This document shows, piece after piece, positions 7,570 to 15,724 of a stretch of 64,000 nt of DNA (position 1 is the stretch's first letter; each line of letters opens with the position of its first letter). The translations under genes were made by a program, and so were the position numbers. The notes beneath the pieces are model-generated. The model saw only the letters and a program-made list of their open reading frames with translations, had not been told where the DNA came from and made no database searches. Source of the stretch: Chryseobacterium sp. Leaf201 (GTDB taxonomy: Bacteria; Bacteroidota; Bacteroidia; Flavobacteriales; Weeksellaceae); NCBI RefSeq assembly GCF_001421435.1, contig NZ_LMKA01000068.1:123333-187332 (forward strand). The letters are read 5' to 3'.

Positions 7570-8040
7570 ATGAAAAAAATTTTATGTATCACAGGGATTT
7601 TAACACTTTTTGTGTTAATGAGTTTTGCATATGTAGACTTTTTCTCTTCAATGACCAAAGTGGATTATATTGACGGAAGCAAAACATTGAAGTTCACCAC
7701 AAAAATGAATACCAGTCATATTTCCGATGCTATAAAGATCAATCCGAATACAGCCGGATTTGAGGCAGAAGTAAAAAGATACGTAAACAATAATTTTGAT
7801 GTGTATGTCAATGGCTCGCCGAAAACAATGACCTTCACCGGCAGTCAGGTAAGCGGAGAAACTGTATGGGTATATTTTGAAACAGGAGGTGTTTCGGATA
7901 TCAATACCTTAAAAATTAAAAATACCATCCTCCTCAGTTCTTTTCCCAAGCAGATTAACCTCGTTAATATTGCCTATAAAGGCAGCCAGAAAACAATGAA
8001 TTTCCAAAGGGGAAAAGAAGTAAACGAAGCTTCTTTCTAA
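7570..8040 (+). CDS. DUF6702 family exported protein
   Basis: The 156-residue product starts MKKILCITGILTLFVLMSFA, a signal peptide or lipid-less anchor, so the ATG at 7570 is preferred over the in-frame ATG at 7546. The following HP-less core (VDFFSSMTKVDYIDGSKTL, then FTTKMNTSHISDAI) matches the small exported DUF6702 proteins of Bacteroidota, of unknown role, which typically sit in the periplasm. DUF6702 proteins are often found beside M1 peptidases or LOG-type genes. Here the neighbours give no more than a loose hint. A strong terminator follows. Confidence 0.7.
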   Translation: MKKILCITGILTLFVLMSFAYVDFFSSMTKVDYIDGSKTLKFTTKMNTSHISDAIKINPNTAGFEAEVKRYVNNNFDVYVNGSPKTMTFTGSQVSGETVWVYFETGGVSDINTLKIKNTILLSSFPKQINLVNIAYKGSQKTMNFQRGKEVNEASF

Positions 8041-8060
8041 AAAAGTTTAACAGATTATAG

Positions 8061-8089
8061 AAACCACTGCTGACGCGGTGGTTTTTTTA
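8061..8089 (+). terminator. Terminator after DUF6702 gene
   Basis: The stem AACCACTGC / GCGGTGGTT with loop TGAC is followed by seven T residues, 20 bases after the stop codon. Confidence 0.85.
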
Positions 8090-8101
8090 TTTATTGCTGT
8101 A

Positions 8102-8143
8102 AAAATAAACGGGCTGCCTAAAAAAGACAGCCTGTTTATTTTG
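8102..8143. terminator. Long bidirectional hairpin
   Basis: The arms AAAATAAACGGGCTG and CAGCCTGTTTATTTT pair over 15 positions with one G-T pair around an A-rich loop. A/T tracts on both sides suit termination in both directions. It follows the previous terminator by 12 bases and overlaps the end of the small minus-strand frame at 8136-8333. Confidence 0.7.
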
Positions 8144-8333
8144 TATAGAGAATCTGCAGATTAATTTGCAGAAATATAAAAGCAACACCATCTGAATACC
8201 AATGACTTATTGGACCTAAATTAGGAGAGGCAGGCAAATAATGATCTGATCCGTTTTTAGCTTTATCGTTATAGACAGAAATTCTGCCAACACCACTTTC
8301 TTTAAATGCATAGAAGGCTACTCCCATATACAC
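8136..8333 (-). pseudogene. Short unrecognised frame, probable gene fragment
   Basis: A minus-strand frame reads back past its GTG into SSLQPSSYWNVYMGVAFYAF before an in-frame TGA, and ends at a stop inside a terminator hairpin. The composition (SVYNDKAKNGSDHYLPASPN) looks like real protein rather than antisense noise. There is no usable start or ribosome-binding site at the upstream end. It most resembles the 3' end of a lost gene whose terminator survives. I do not recognise the family. The remainder of the 530-base gap (8041-8570) holds three hairpins and no other gene. Confidence 0.35.
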
Positions 8334-8414
8334 GTTCCAGTAAGATGACGGCTGTAAACTACTTGCTCAGGTATATATTCTCTTAAATATCATTACAACC
8401 ACACACAATAAATA

Positions 8415-8441
8415 AAAAGGGTGAGAAAAATCTCACCCTAT
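8415..8441 (-). terminator. Terminator on minus strand, downstream of DUF5689 operon
   Basis: A perfect AGGGTGAGA / TCTCACCCT stem with a 4-base loop is followed on the minus strand by TTTTTATTTATT. It lies about 130 bases beyond the stop of the DUF5689 gene. Confidence 0.75.
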
Positions 8442-8570
8442 AAATTGTTTGTTGAAAAGCTGGCCGCTATTAATAGGCAGTGTCTCACTAACTATGTAAG
8501 TTAAAAAGTTATTCTCACCGAATCACCAACCATTTCAGCACGTTACTGTATTTTGGATATTTAAAGCTTT

Positions 8571-9968
8571 TTATTGAATCTGAATATTGTCTAACTGGAC
8601 AGTAGTGGTAACCCCGCTTCCGCTTCCGGTATATTCAAATAAAATAAATCCGTTACCTGTCAGTGTAGGGGGAATAATGTATGTTCCTGCCGGAGCTAAT
8701 GTTCCGTAACCACTAGCAGGAACTTGAGGAATTGTAAATGCTGATGTAATATCTGTTTTTGTAGCCTGGGTAACATCTCCCAGAGGAGTATAGTTGGTAG
8801 TATAATATACTTTTAACGCATTCCCGTTCCAGAACCCAACATTAACGTCAAATTTCAAAGTATTTGCTGCAGTAAAATCAACAGGAACAGCGAAATAAGT
8901 CACATATTGTCCAGTCCCTGAATTAGCACCTAACTGAATATACTTATTATTGTTAAATGTCTTTAGCTGCCAATATCTGTTCCCTAATATGGGATCATTT
9001 ACATATTTGGGATATAATTCCAGATTGGCAGGTGAAGCTGGATAACTTTCAAAGTTTTCAAGGAAAGAACCTGTATAGGTAATTGCTGTACCGCCTTTTG
9101 GAGGTGTTGCATCTACTCTTGTTCCCGTAAATTTAATATCAGAAAGGCTTCTGATCAACATTTGCCAAGTAGAGTTATACCTGCTCACTACAAATGTAAC
9201 ATTTCCGTTTCCTGCAGGCAATAACTCTCCTCCTGTCTTAAAGAATCCGGAATTTCTGATAACAGCAGTGTTCCCTAATTTATCTTCAATATTTCTGTCT
9301 GTATCTAAGCCTTGTCCGCCTGCATCATAATCTAGGAACTTTTTAACAGTAGGATAAATTTCCGCCAAATTAAACTGTACATCCGGAACTGTAACCAATG
9401 TATTAATAAGATTGGGATTTTTTGCATCAGCCAGCGAAGCAAGCTGGGTAGGAACAATAGTCTGGATATCAAGACCATTTCCACCACATACACCGGAAAC
9501 ATATCTCCCTACAAGGGACTGGGGAATTCTGCCGATGGCAAAAACCGGATCCACAGATCCTAGTTTAACAGTTCCTCTGTCAATTCCTAATCGCAGGCCT
9601 TTAGCATTAATCCTGATATGAGATCCAACCGGAAAATCCGCAAAATTACTTGCTTTGTCAACCTCTATTTGTAAGCCTACTGTAGGATTTACAGTTTTAT
9701 CCTGAAAAGAAATAGTTTTATAGAAATTACCCTGTTCATCTGAAGAAATAATATACCCGTCAAAGATCTGATCCGTAGTAATAAGCTTAAATCCTGTGCT
9801 CGGAACCTGAGCGGCAAAGTCTGCCATAGACATCGTAGGTTCAGGAAATTTATTGGAGCATTCGAAAGGCGGTGTTTCCCACTCGTCATTCTTCACACAT
9901 GAAGACATTACAGACAGTATTCCTGCTGCCAAAAATGTTGTTTTTAAAAAGTTAATGATATTTTTCAT
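8571..9968 (-). CDS. DUF5689 domain lipoprotein
   Basis: The 465-residue protein starts with a lipoprotein signal (VMSSC at residues ~20-24). The acidic stretch after the Cys (VKNDEWE) fits the surface-export signal of Bacteroidota lipoproteins. Residues ~40-270 match DUF5689 (TTDQIFDGYIISSDEQGNFY, then ISFQD and VGSHIRINAKGL), an OB-fold-like domain. The C-terminal half resembles a beta-sandwich module of the choice-of-anchor type (LENFESYPA). It is encoded 16 bases after the TonB-dependent receptor. The pair may form an outer-membrane uptake complex, with the lipoprotein as the surface substrate-binding partner. The substrate is not known. The divergent nuclease-like gene suggests a phosphate-containing polymer such as DNA. 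Confidence 0.85.
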   Translation of the reverse strand: MKNIINFLKTTFLAAGILSVMSSCVKNDEWETPPFECSNKFPEPTMSMADFAAQVPSTGFKLITTDQIFDGYIISSDEQGNFYKTISFQDKTVNPTVGLQIEVDKASNFADFPVGSHIRINAKGLRLGIDRGTVKLGSVDPVFAIGRIPQSLVGRYVSGVCGGNGLDIQTIVPTQLASLADAKNPNLINTLVTVPDVQFNLAEIYPTVKKFLDYDAGGQGLDTDRNIEDKLGNTAVIRNSGFFKTGGELLPAGNGNVTFVVSRYNSTWQMLIRSLSDIKFTGTRVDATPPKGGTAITYTGSFLENFESYPASPANLELYPKYVNDPILGNRYWQLKTFNNNKYIQLGANSGTGQYVTYFAVPVDFTAANTLKFDVNVGFWNGNALKVYYTTNYTPLGDVTQATKTDITSAFTIPQVPASGYGTLAPAGTYIIPPTLTGNGFILFEYTGSGSGVTTTVQLDNIQIQ

Positions 9969-9984
9969 ATGAATTTTATTTTTA

Positions 9985-12864
9985 TTAGAATCTGAATTGC
10001 ATGTTTACAAAATAAGAACGTCCCTGCGTATACCAGTATTTCGGCCCGAAAGACGGTGTCGGACTATAGTAATCAGTAGCAAAATCAACTGCTTTTGTTT
10101 CTCTGGTCTGCTCAAATCCTCCTGTAATGTATCTTCTGTTATTCAAAATATTATTAACAGATGCTGTTATTAATATATAATATTTACCGAATACGAAAGA
10201 CTTTCCTGCATTAGCATTCAGGAAAAATGCTGAAGGAAGTTTTACAGGCTTCAGCATATCCCTTACACTATCTTCCGTAAGTCCGACATAAGGAGCATTC
10301 GTATTTGGATTCGTGATGAAATTTTGAGTTCTAAGAGCCGGCGCCGGATCCAGGAAGTTATCATCAAGATAATTCCAGTTCGCTCCTACCCACCAATACT
10401 TCGGATTATTATAACGCATTCCCAGTGAAAATGCCTGTTGCGGGGTTCCGCCTTGTTTATAGTTTTTAATATAAGCTTTTCCGAATGAAGTAACGCTGCT
10501 GCCTGAAGCATCAGATACCAGATAGACATCCGGGTTATTACGATATACAAATTGTCCGTAGCTGGCTAAACCCTGTACAGACAATGTAGGTAAAACTTTT
10601 ACATCAACACCCAGTTCCGCTCCCATATTTCTTTTCTCAACATTAGACATCACCTGGGTTACAAATGCACTTTGGACCTGAGAGACCGTTCCATCCGGAT
10701 TTGTATTATTGAGCTGAATACCATCTGCAAAGAATCTCTGAACATTGGTTTCATTTTGCGTATCAACCAAATAGCCTGTAGCCCTTAATTTAATAAAAGG
10801 CGTACTTATCACATAGCTTAAATCATTTGCGGTGTAAACCGTACTTTTAATATTAGGATTAACCAAAGCATTAACCCTCGGGTTGATAAACAAATCTTCT
10901 AAAAAAGGTGCCTGATTATACATTGCTCCGTTATATACAAGGAAGTTTCTTCCGTTGATACGGTATACAACCTGCCCTTTTAAACCGAAATTCCAGAAGT
11001 TGAAATCTTTGCTTTTTCCATAAGAGTTTTCATATAGATAATGCTTAAATAAACCTTCTCTGTCTGAGGAAGAATATCCTGCCAATGCTGATACAAATAC
11101 ATCAAAGTTTCCTGTTGAAAATTTCAATCCCGGATTTACTTTTGCTTCCTGCCTTCTAAGGATATAATTATACGTCATACGCTCACCAACGTCAACACGA
11201 ACATCAGAATCGAGGGTATTATAATATCCGTTGGAACCTGGCTTAGCCGATTCTTTAAAAGGATCAACATTGATGGCAAAGTCACCCCCTAACAGATCTT
11301 TCATTTCGCGATAAAGCTCAGATTTGTAATTCTGATAAGAAAGATTAAGAATAAATTTGGTACGGTCATTAAAGTTATAAGTATAGTGAGTTCCTGCATT
11401 AAAAATTTTATCATCACTTACATCATCCACTAAATATACCAATGAGCGGTTACCATTTAACCCATAAAGACGGAGCGTTTCATCTCTTCTGTTTATATCA
11501 AATTTCCGGTTATTGTCATAAAGCCTATTCCAGTTAATTTGAGTAACATTCGGATCTCCGTTTACCCAGGCATTTAACTTTACATTATAATCATCAATTA
11601 AAGAATTGAATTCGCTGGGGTCAACTTGTGGATTGTTAGTACTGTTGTAAATAATACTATTAACAGAGAAACTTGGTAAATTTCTGTAATAGGTTGGAGA
11701 AGGGTTTGTAACACCATTCCAGTCTAAACGGGATCCTTTATCTTTACCGAACTGATAAGATGCAGTAGTCCATAAACTGGAATTTTTATTAATTTTCCAG
11801 AAATCCTGAAGCTGAAAAATCGGCTGAAAACCCCTTCTTACTCTTTCACTTCTCTTTTCACCATCTTGCCAGCCCCAATATGAATTATAATGGACCCCTC
11901 TGTAATCATATACTTCCTGAGTACTTGGGCTAGCAGTTGATCTTCTGTAAGGAGAACCTATAAAGTTCAGAGTCATGGTATGCCGGTCACTGAATTTTTT
12001 TTCAATTCCTAAATATGTACCATAAGCATCATAAAAGGTACCTTCCTGAATTCCTTCTTCTGCCCATCTTCTTGCTGCCATTGCTGTAAATGCCCATCCT
12101 TTTTTACTCATTCCAGAGCTGTATCTTAAAGATGTTCTGTATGAATAATTCCTGTTTGTTAAGGATTGTGTGAACTGAAATCCTTTTCGGTAATCACTGG
12201 CTTTTGTATTCTTATAAATGACACCGCTGTTGCCGCCAAAAGCATATTCGGAAGGAGAATGGTTAGATGCAATTTCCGGATATCTTGTAATTTCATTAAG
12301 CCCTCCCCAATTAGAAAAATCAACGTTTCCATTGTCAGATTTCACCATAGATACACCGTTCATCATCGTCTCTCCGGATCTGCCATCAATGCCTCTCGGC
12401 CTGAACCAATAAAATCCAAGATCGAATGCTGCGATTCTACTGAATACATCCTGAGAAGATTGTAGCAATCCAACCGTAGAAACCTGACTTCCTGCTTCAT
12501 CGTCATCCCCGTCACTATCAATAATTGCCAAGCCCTGATCTGCGCTTGTCAATGCAGAATAAAGAGTAATGGTCCCTAAATCCTTTCTTTTCTCATTGTC
12601 CAATACGTCGAACTCCGTTACCTTGGTCTCGTAATTCGGTTTCGTAATCACAATCTGATAATGCCCCGGCATCAGGTCTACGAACTGGAAATATCCGATT
12701 TTGTCAGCCGTTACATCATTGTCTTTCCCTTTAAGATCTACTTCTGCCCGTTCAACAGGCTTGCCGTCCGCATCCTTAAGATATGCAGAGACGGTAGTCT
12801 GTGCAAAATAATAAGAGGCTGGAAGCAAAGTAAATAAAGAGACTAATGATAGTTTTTTAATCAT
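9985..12864 (-). CDS. TonB-dependent receptor with carboxypeptidase-like N-terminal domain
   Basis: The 959-residue outer-membrane receptor has a signal peptide (to about residue 21, YYFAQ). A carboxypeptidase-regulatory-like beta domain follows (AYLKDADGKPVERAEVDLKG). A plug-like region (GIDGRSGETMMNGVSM) and a long barrel end in the aromatic NMQFRF. It takes up a large substrate across the outer membrane using TonB energy. Its partner is the DUF5689 lipoprotein directly downstream. A good flavobacterial promoter lies upstream on the minus strand, divergent from the endonuclease/phosphatase gene. No TonB-box-defined substrate can be read from sequence. Confidence 0.9.
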   Translation of the reverse strand: MIKKLSLVSLFTLLPASYYFAQTTVSAYLKDADGKPVERAEVDLKGKDNDVTADKIGYFQFVDLMPGHYQIVITKPNYETKVTEFDVLDNEKRKDLGTITLYSALTSADQGLAIIDSDGDDDEAGSQVSTVGLLQSSQDVFSRIAAFDLGFYWFRPRGIDGRSGETMMNGVSMVKSDNGNVDFSNWGGLNEITRYPEIASNHSPSEYAFGGNSGVIYKNTKASDYRKGFQFTQSLTNRNYSYRTSLRYSSGMSKKGWAFTAMAARRWAEEGIQEGTFYDAYGTYLGIEKKFSDRHTMTLNFIGSPYRRSTASPSTQEVYDYRGVHYNSYWGWQDGEKRSERVRRGFQPIFQLQDFWKINKNSSLWTTASYQFGKDKGSRLDWNGVTNPSPTYYRNLPSFSVNSIIYNSTNNPQVDPSEFNSLIDDYNVKLNAWVNGDPNVTQINWNRLYDNNRKFDINRRDETLRLYGLNGNRSLVYLVDDVSDDKIFNAGTHYTYNFNDRTKFILNLSYQNYKSELYREMKDLLGGDFAINVDPFKESAKPGSNGYYNTLDSDVRVDVGERMTYNYILRRQEAKVNPGLKFSTGNFDVFVSALAGYSSSDREGLFKHYLYENSYGKSKDFNFWNFGLKGQVVYRINGRNFLVYNGAMYNQAPFLEDLFINPRVNALVNPNIKSTVYTANDLSYVISTPFIKLRATGYLVDTQNETNVQRFFADGIQLNNTNPDGTVSQVQSAFVTQVMSNVEKRNMGAELGVDVKVLPTLSVQGLASYGQFVYRNNPDVYLVSDASGSSVTSFGKAYIKNYKQGGTPQQAFSLGMRYNNPKYWWVGANWNYLDDNFLDPAPALRTQNFITNPNTNAPYVGLTEDSVRDMLKPVKLPSAFFLNANAGKSFVFGKYYILITASVNNILNNRRYITGGFEQTRETKAVDFATDYYSPTPSFGPKYWYTQGRSYFVNMQFRF

Positions 12865-12927
12865 GAGTTATATTTATTTTTAAACACTTTTTGTCGTTAA
12901 TTCTCAACAGTTTAAAAGTTGGGGAGG

Positions 12928-12956
12928 CAAATTTAGGCAAAATTTGGAATTTACAA
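12928..12956 (-). promoter_or_regulatory. Promoter of the TonB receptor/DUF5689 operon
   Basis: On the minus strand a perfect -7 TAAATTTG (12928-12935) is preceded by a -33 TTG (12954-12956) with 18 bases between. The leader to the ATG at 12864 would be about 60 bases. Confidence 0.65.
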
Positions 12957-13073
12957 CCTCTTTAACATTATTTTTTCTTAACATTGCAAACTTTTAAGAA
13001 TGATTATGTAAAAATAACCATCTACCATACTTTAAATTTACAAATATTTAAAATGAGATAAATTAAAAAAGGG

Positions 13074-13081
13074 TAAATTTG
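13074..13081 (+). promoter_or_regulatory. -7 promoter element of the EEP-family gene
   Basis: TAAATTTG matches TAnnTTTG exactly and lies 33 bases before the ATG at 13115. No clear -33 box is seen. Together with the minus-strand promoter it makes a divergent regulatory region of about 250 bases. Confidence 0.6.
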
Positions 13082-13114
13082 CAGATTAAATAATATTAAT
13101 ACAACTCTAAGATA

Positions 13115-14305
13115 ATGAAGAGATTTTCGGGTCTATTTGCCGTCCTTTTTTCGGTAATGGCATTTGCGCAACAGCAGGGAAAACTGAGAAAAGTAGCCAC
13201 AGTAGGTTTTTTAAATGTAGAAAACCTTTGGGATACCATCCGCTCTGCAGATTATATTGACGGCACTAAAGATATAAACAATCCTGCCTTCCACAGAAGC
13301 ATTCCTATGGATTCAATTAAATTTCTGGAAGCTGAGAAACATGACGGTCCATGGAGTGACGGAGCCTTAAAAGATAAAAAAGCAGTGAGATACCAAAGCG
13401 GATCGGAAGAGTTTACTCCGAAGAGTGCAAAAAACTACAATACAAAGATTTACAAGGCAAAACTTGCTAATGAAGCCAAAGTAATCTCTGAAATGGGCGC
13501 CCAGTATACCAAAACAGCTCCTGCCGTTGTCGGATTAATTGAGGTTGAAAACAGACAGGTAATTGAAGACCTGATTAAAGAGCCGGCCCTTAAAAAATAC
13601 GATTACGGAATTATCCATTATAATTCTTATGATTACAGGGGAATTGATGTTGCCTTGATCTATCAGAAAAGAAGATTTACTCCGACACACTCTTTAAAAA
13701 AGGAACTTAAAGTTTTTGGTGATGACGGAAGAAGGGAATACACAAGGGATATCCTGGTAGTAACCGGTTTTCTCGATAATGAAAAGGTAGCTTTCTTCAT
13801 GAATCACTGGCCTTCGAGAAGAGGCGGTGAAGCAGCATCCCTTCCTAAAAGAAATGCAGCCGCAGCTTTATTGAAACAACAGATGGACAGTGTAAGAGCA
13901 GCAGATCCCACAACAAAACTGTTTGCAATGGGTGACTTTAATGATGACCCGGTAAGCTCAAGTTTAAAAAATCATTTAAAAGCCCAGGCAAGCCCGAAAG
14001 ATTTAAGTGATGTAAATCCTTATCTTAATCTGATGTATCCTTTATATAAGAAAGGCGTAGCTTCACTGGCTTATCAGGATGCACCGAACTTATTTGACCA
14101 GATTATTGTTTCTAAGAATTTAGTTTCAGATCAGGTAACAAAAGAATATTCTGTGTATAAAGCAGAGGTTTTTGCCCCGGCCTATCTGGTGAATAAAGAA
14201 GGGAATTATAAAGGCTATCCTTTCAGATCCTGGAATGGCGACCAGTTTACCGGCGGTTACAGCGACCACTTTCCGGCATTTGTCGTTCTTCAGAAAGAAC
14301 CATAA
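13115..14305 (+). CDS. Secreted endonuclease/exonuclease/phosphatase family protein
   Basis: The 396-residue enzyme has a signal peptide (residues 1-18, ending AFAQQ) and the metal-dependent EEP motifs in order. These are the FLNVENLWDT asparagine, GLIEVENR with the catalytic glutamate, YRGIDVALIY, the HW-containing MNHWPSRRGG, MGDFNDDP, and a final SDHFPAF. The fold hydrolyses phosphodiesters in nucleic acids or small phosphate esters. Export to the periplasm or surface suggests scavenging. The gene is divergent from a TonB-receptor/DUF5689 operon. I infer a nucleic-acid or organophosphate utilisation unit. The exact substrate is not shown by the sequence. Confidence 0.9.
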   Translation: MKRFSGLFAVLFSVMAFAQQQGKLRKVATVGFLNVENLWDTIRSADYIDGTKDINNPAFHRSIPMDSIKFLEAEKHDGPWSDGALKDKKAVRYQSGSEEFTPKSAKNYNTKIYKAKLANEAKVISEMGAQYTKTAPAVVGLIEVENRQVIEDLIKEPALKKYDYGIIHYNSYDYRGIDVALIYQKRRFTPTHSLKKELKVFGDDGRREYTRDILVVTGFLDNEKVAFFMNHWPSRRGGEAASLPKRNAAAALLKQQMDSVRAADPTTKLFAMGDFNDDPVSSSLKNHLKAQASPKDLSDVNPYLNLMYPLYKKGVASLAYQDAPNLFDQIIVSKNLVSDQVTKEYSVYKAEVFAPAYLVNKEGNYKGYPFRSWNGDQFTGGYSDHFPAFVVLQKEP

Positions 14306-14310
14306 ATTTA

Positions 14311-14336
14311 AGGCACTCATTTTGAGTGTCTTTTTA
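14311..14336 (+). terminator. Terminator after the EEP-family gene
   Basis: The stem GCACTCA / TGAGTGT with a 3-base loop is followed by CTTTTTATAT, six bases after the stop codon. It separates the EEP gene from the small lipoprotein gene that follows. Confidence 0.75.
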
Positions 14337-14345
14337 TATAAATTT

Positions 14346-14780
14346 ATGCGTATGAAAAATTTAATCTTATTGCTGGTGGTTTCTTTTTTATCCTTCAGCT
14401 GTACGGCACAGACTGTACCGGCTCCTAAAGCTGACCAGGAGAAATCCGAGATGAAGCCTTCAAAAAATGAAGACGGCGAATGGGACCTTACGGTTATTGA
14501 CACCCAGTTTGATTATTTTCTGAATGCCGTTGCCAAGCCGGTAAGCCAGTATTCCGAATCTTTTCTGAGAAGCAGAAATACGTTACTGGTCACCGAATGG
14601 AACTCCTATTATTCTTCCGGACGGTACAGGAATGTGATTGAATCATCCATAGATTACAATCCGAGAGAAAACTATGGTTTGAAATTCGAATATAAGCTGT
14701 ACCAGGTTTTTGCCTATGTGAACTGGAAATACGGCTTAAGGATGAACGGGCTTTCCGGAAGCGATACAACACGATACTAA
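14346..14780 (+). CDS. DUF6146 family lipoprotein
   Basis: The 144-residue protein starts at ATG 14346 (or 14352). Longer frames would run back into the previous gene and its terminator. A lipobox (FLSFSC, Cys ~19) makes it a lipoprotein. The core DGEWDLTVIDTQFDYFL, the SQYSESFL stretch, and LVTEWN match DUF6146, a small flavobacterial family of unknown function. The conserved aromatic-rich C-terminus (YKLYQVFAYVNWKYG) is present. It is bounded on both sides by terminators, so it is probably transcribed alone. Confidence 0.8.
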   Translation: MRMKNLILLLVVSFLSFSCTAQTVPAPKADQEKSEMKPSKNEDGEWDLTVIDTQFDYFLNAVAKPVSQYSESFLRSRNTLLVTEWNSYYSSGRYRNVIESSIDYNPRENYGLKFEYKLYQVFAYVNWKYGLRMNGLSGSDTTRY

Positions 14781-14812
14781 AAAAAGGTTCAGAATATTCT
14801 GAACCTTTTTAA
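14781..14812. terminator. Bidirectional terminator between DUF6146 gene and sod
   Basis: The near-perfect palindrome AAAAAGGTTCAGAATATTCT with GAACCTTTTT serves the two convergent genes. It abuts the DUF6146 stop and lies 22 bases beyond the sod stop. Confidence 0.9.
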
Positions 14813-14833
14813 TTTTTTATAACTGTATAAAAA

Positions 14834-15430
14834 CTATTTGTTAAATAATTCCTCTACTTTATCCCAGTTTACCACATCGAAAAATGCAGCTACGTAATCA
14901 GGTCTTCTGTTCTGATAGTTTAAGTAATAAGCGTGCTCCCAAACATCCAATCCTAAAACAGGCGTTCCTTTAGCATCCGCTACAGGCATTAACGGGTTGT
15001 CCTGGTTTGGTGTAGACGTTACAGCTACAGAACCGTCACTGTTCTTTACCAGCCATGCCCATCCTGAACCGAATCTTGTTTTGGCAGCTTCAGAGAAATC
15101 AGCTTTGAATTTCTCAAGACCTCCGTAATTTTCAAGAGCCGCTTTTACATTTCCTACAGGCTCTTTACTTCCGCCAGGCGTCAGGATTTCCCAGAATAGA
15201 GAGTGGTTGAAATGACCGCCTCCGTTATTTCTTACAGCAGGCTTATCAGTACCGGTCTGGCAGATTTCTTCAATGGTTTTCCCTTCTAATTCTGTTCCTT
15301 CAATGGCTTTATTTAAATTGTCGATATAGGCCTGGTGATGTTTTGTATGGTGGATTTCCATTGTTTTCGCATCTATTGTCGGCTCTAATGCATCGTAAGC
15401 ATATTCTAGTTTTGGTAGTTCGAATGACAT
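14834..15430 (-). CDS. sodA: Superoxide dismutase (Mn/Fe type)
   Basis: The 198-residue cytoplasmic enzyme dismutates superoxide to oxygen and hydrogen peroxide. Metal ligands are His27 (MEIHHTKHH), the His of NHSLFW, and Asp/His in [11 protein letters not shown]. The [11 protein letters not shown] glycine together with the Gln in [10 protein letters not shown] is the Mn-type pattern rather than the Fe-type QAWNH one, though cambialistic use cannot be excluded. The ATG at 15430 ([15 protein letters not shown]) is chosen over an upstream in-frame codon, since the family starts here. A TAAATTTG box lies 24 bases upstream. Confidence 0.93.
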   Translation of the reverse strand: MSFELPKLEYAYDALEPTIDAKTMEIHHTKHHQAYIDNLNKAIEGTELEGKTIEEICQTGTDKPAVRNNGGGHFNHSLFWEILTPGGSKEPVGNVKAALENYGGLEKFKADFSEAAKTRFGSGWAWLVKNSDGSVAVTSTPNQDNPLMPVADAKGTPVLGLDVWEHAYYLNYQNRRPDYVAAFFDVVNWDKVEELFNK

Positions 15431-15454
15431 AATTTTATTTTTAATGTTATTACT

Positions 15455-15462
15455 CAAATTTA
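15455..15462 (-). promoter_or_regulatory. -7 promoter element of sod
   Basis: The minus strand reads TAAATTTG, matching TAnnTTTG exactly, 24 bases upstream of the sod ATG. The gap behind it (to 15671) holds only a weak 56-codon frame that runs into the rho terminator. Confidence 0.6.
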
Positions 15463-15671
15463 GCCATATTTTAACCGAAACTCAAAGAATGTGTATTATT
15501 TTAATAAATCTTTAACATAGAAAGATTAAGTATTTTGAAAAACTCAACATGAATACGGAAGATAAGCTAACGACCAGCAGGTATAATGCTATACGATCTG
15601 TTCACAGTGAAATTTATATTCTAGGCCATTGGAAAATAAATGTACTTATTCAATTCCAAATCTTTCCAATA

Positions 15672-15708
15672 AAAAAAGCGCGGACTGGTAAGTCTGCGCT
15701 TTTTATTT
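15672..15708 (-). terminator. Terminator of rho
   Basis: The stem AAAAAGCGCGGAC / GTCTGCGCTTTTT has a 6-base loop and flanking A/T tracts. It lies about 17 bases beyond the rho stop on the minus strand. Confidence 0.85.
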
Positions 15709-15724
15709 AACAAAATTAAATCAA

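Noticed and set aside
15550..15718. A 56-codon plus-strand frame starting MNTEDKLTTSRYNAIRS
   Set aside because: It runs through the rho terminator hairpin and has no ribosome-binding site or recognisable family, so it is most likely chance.
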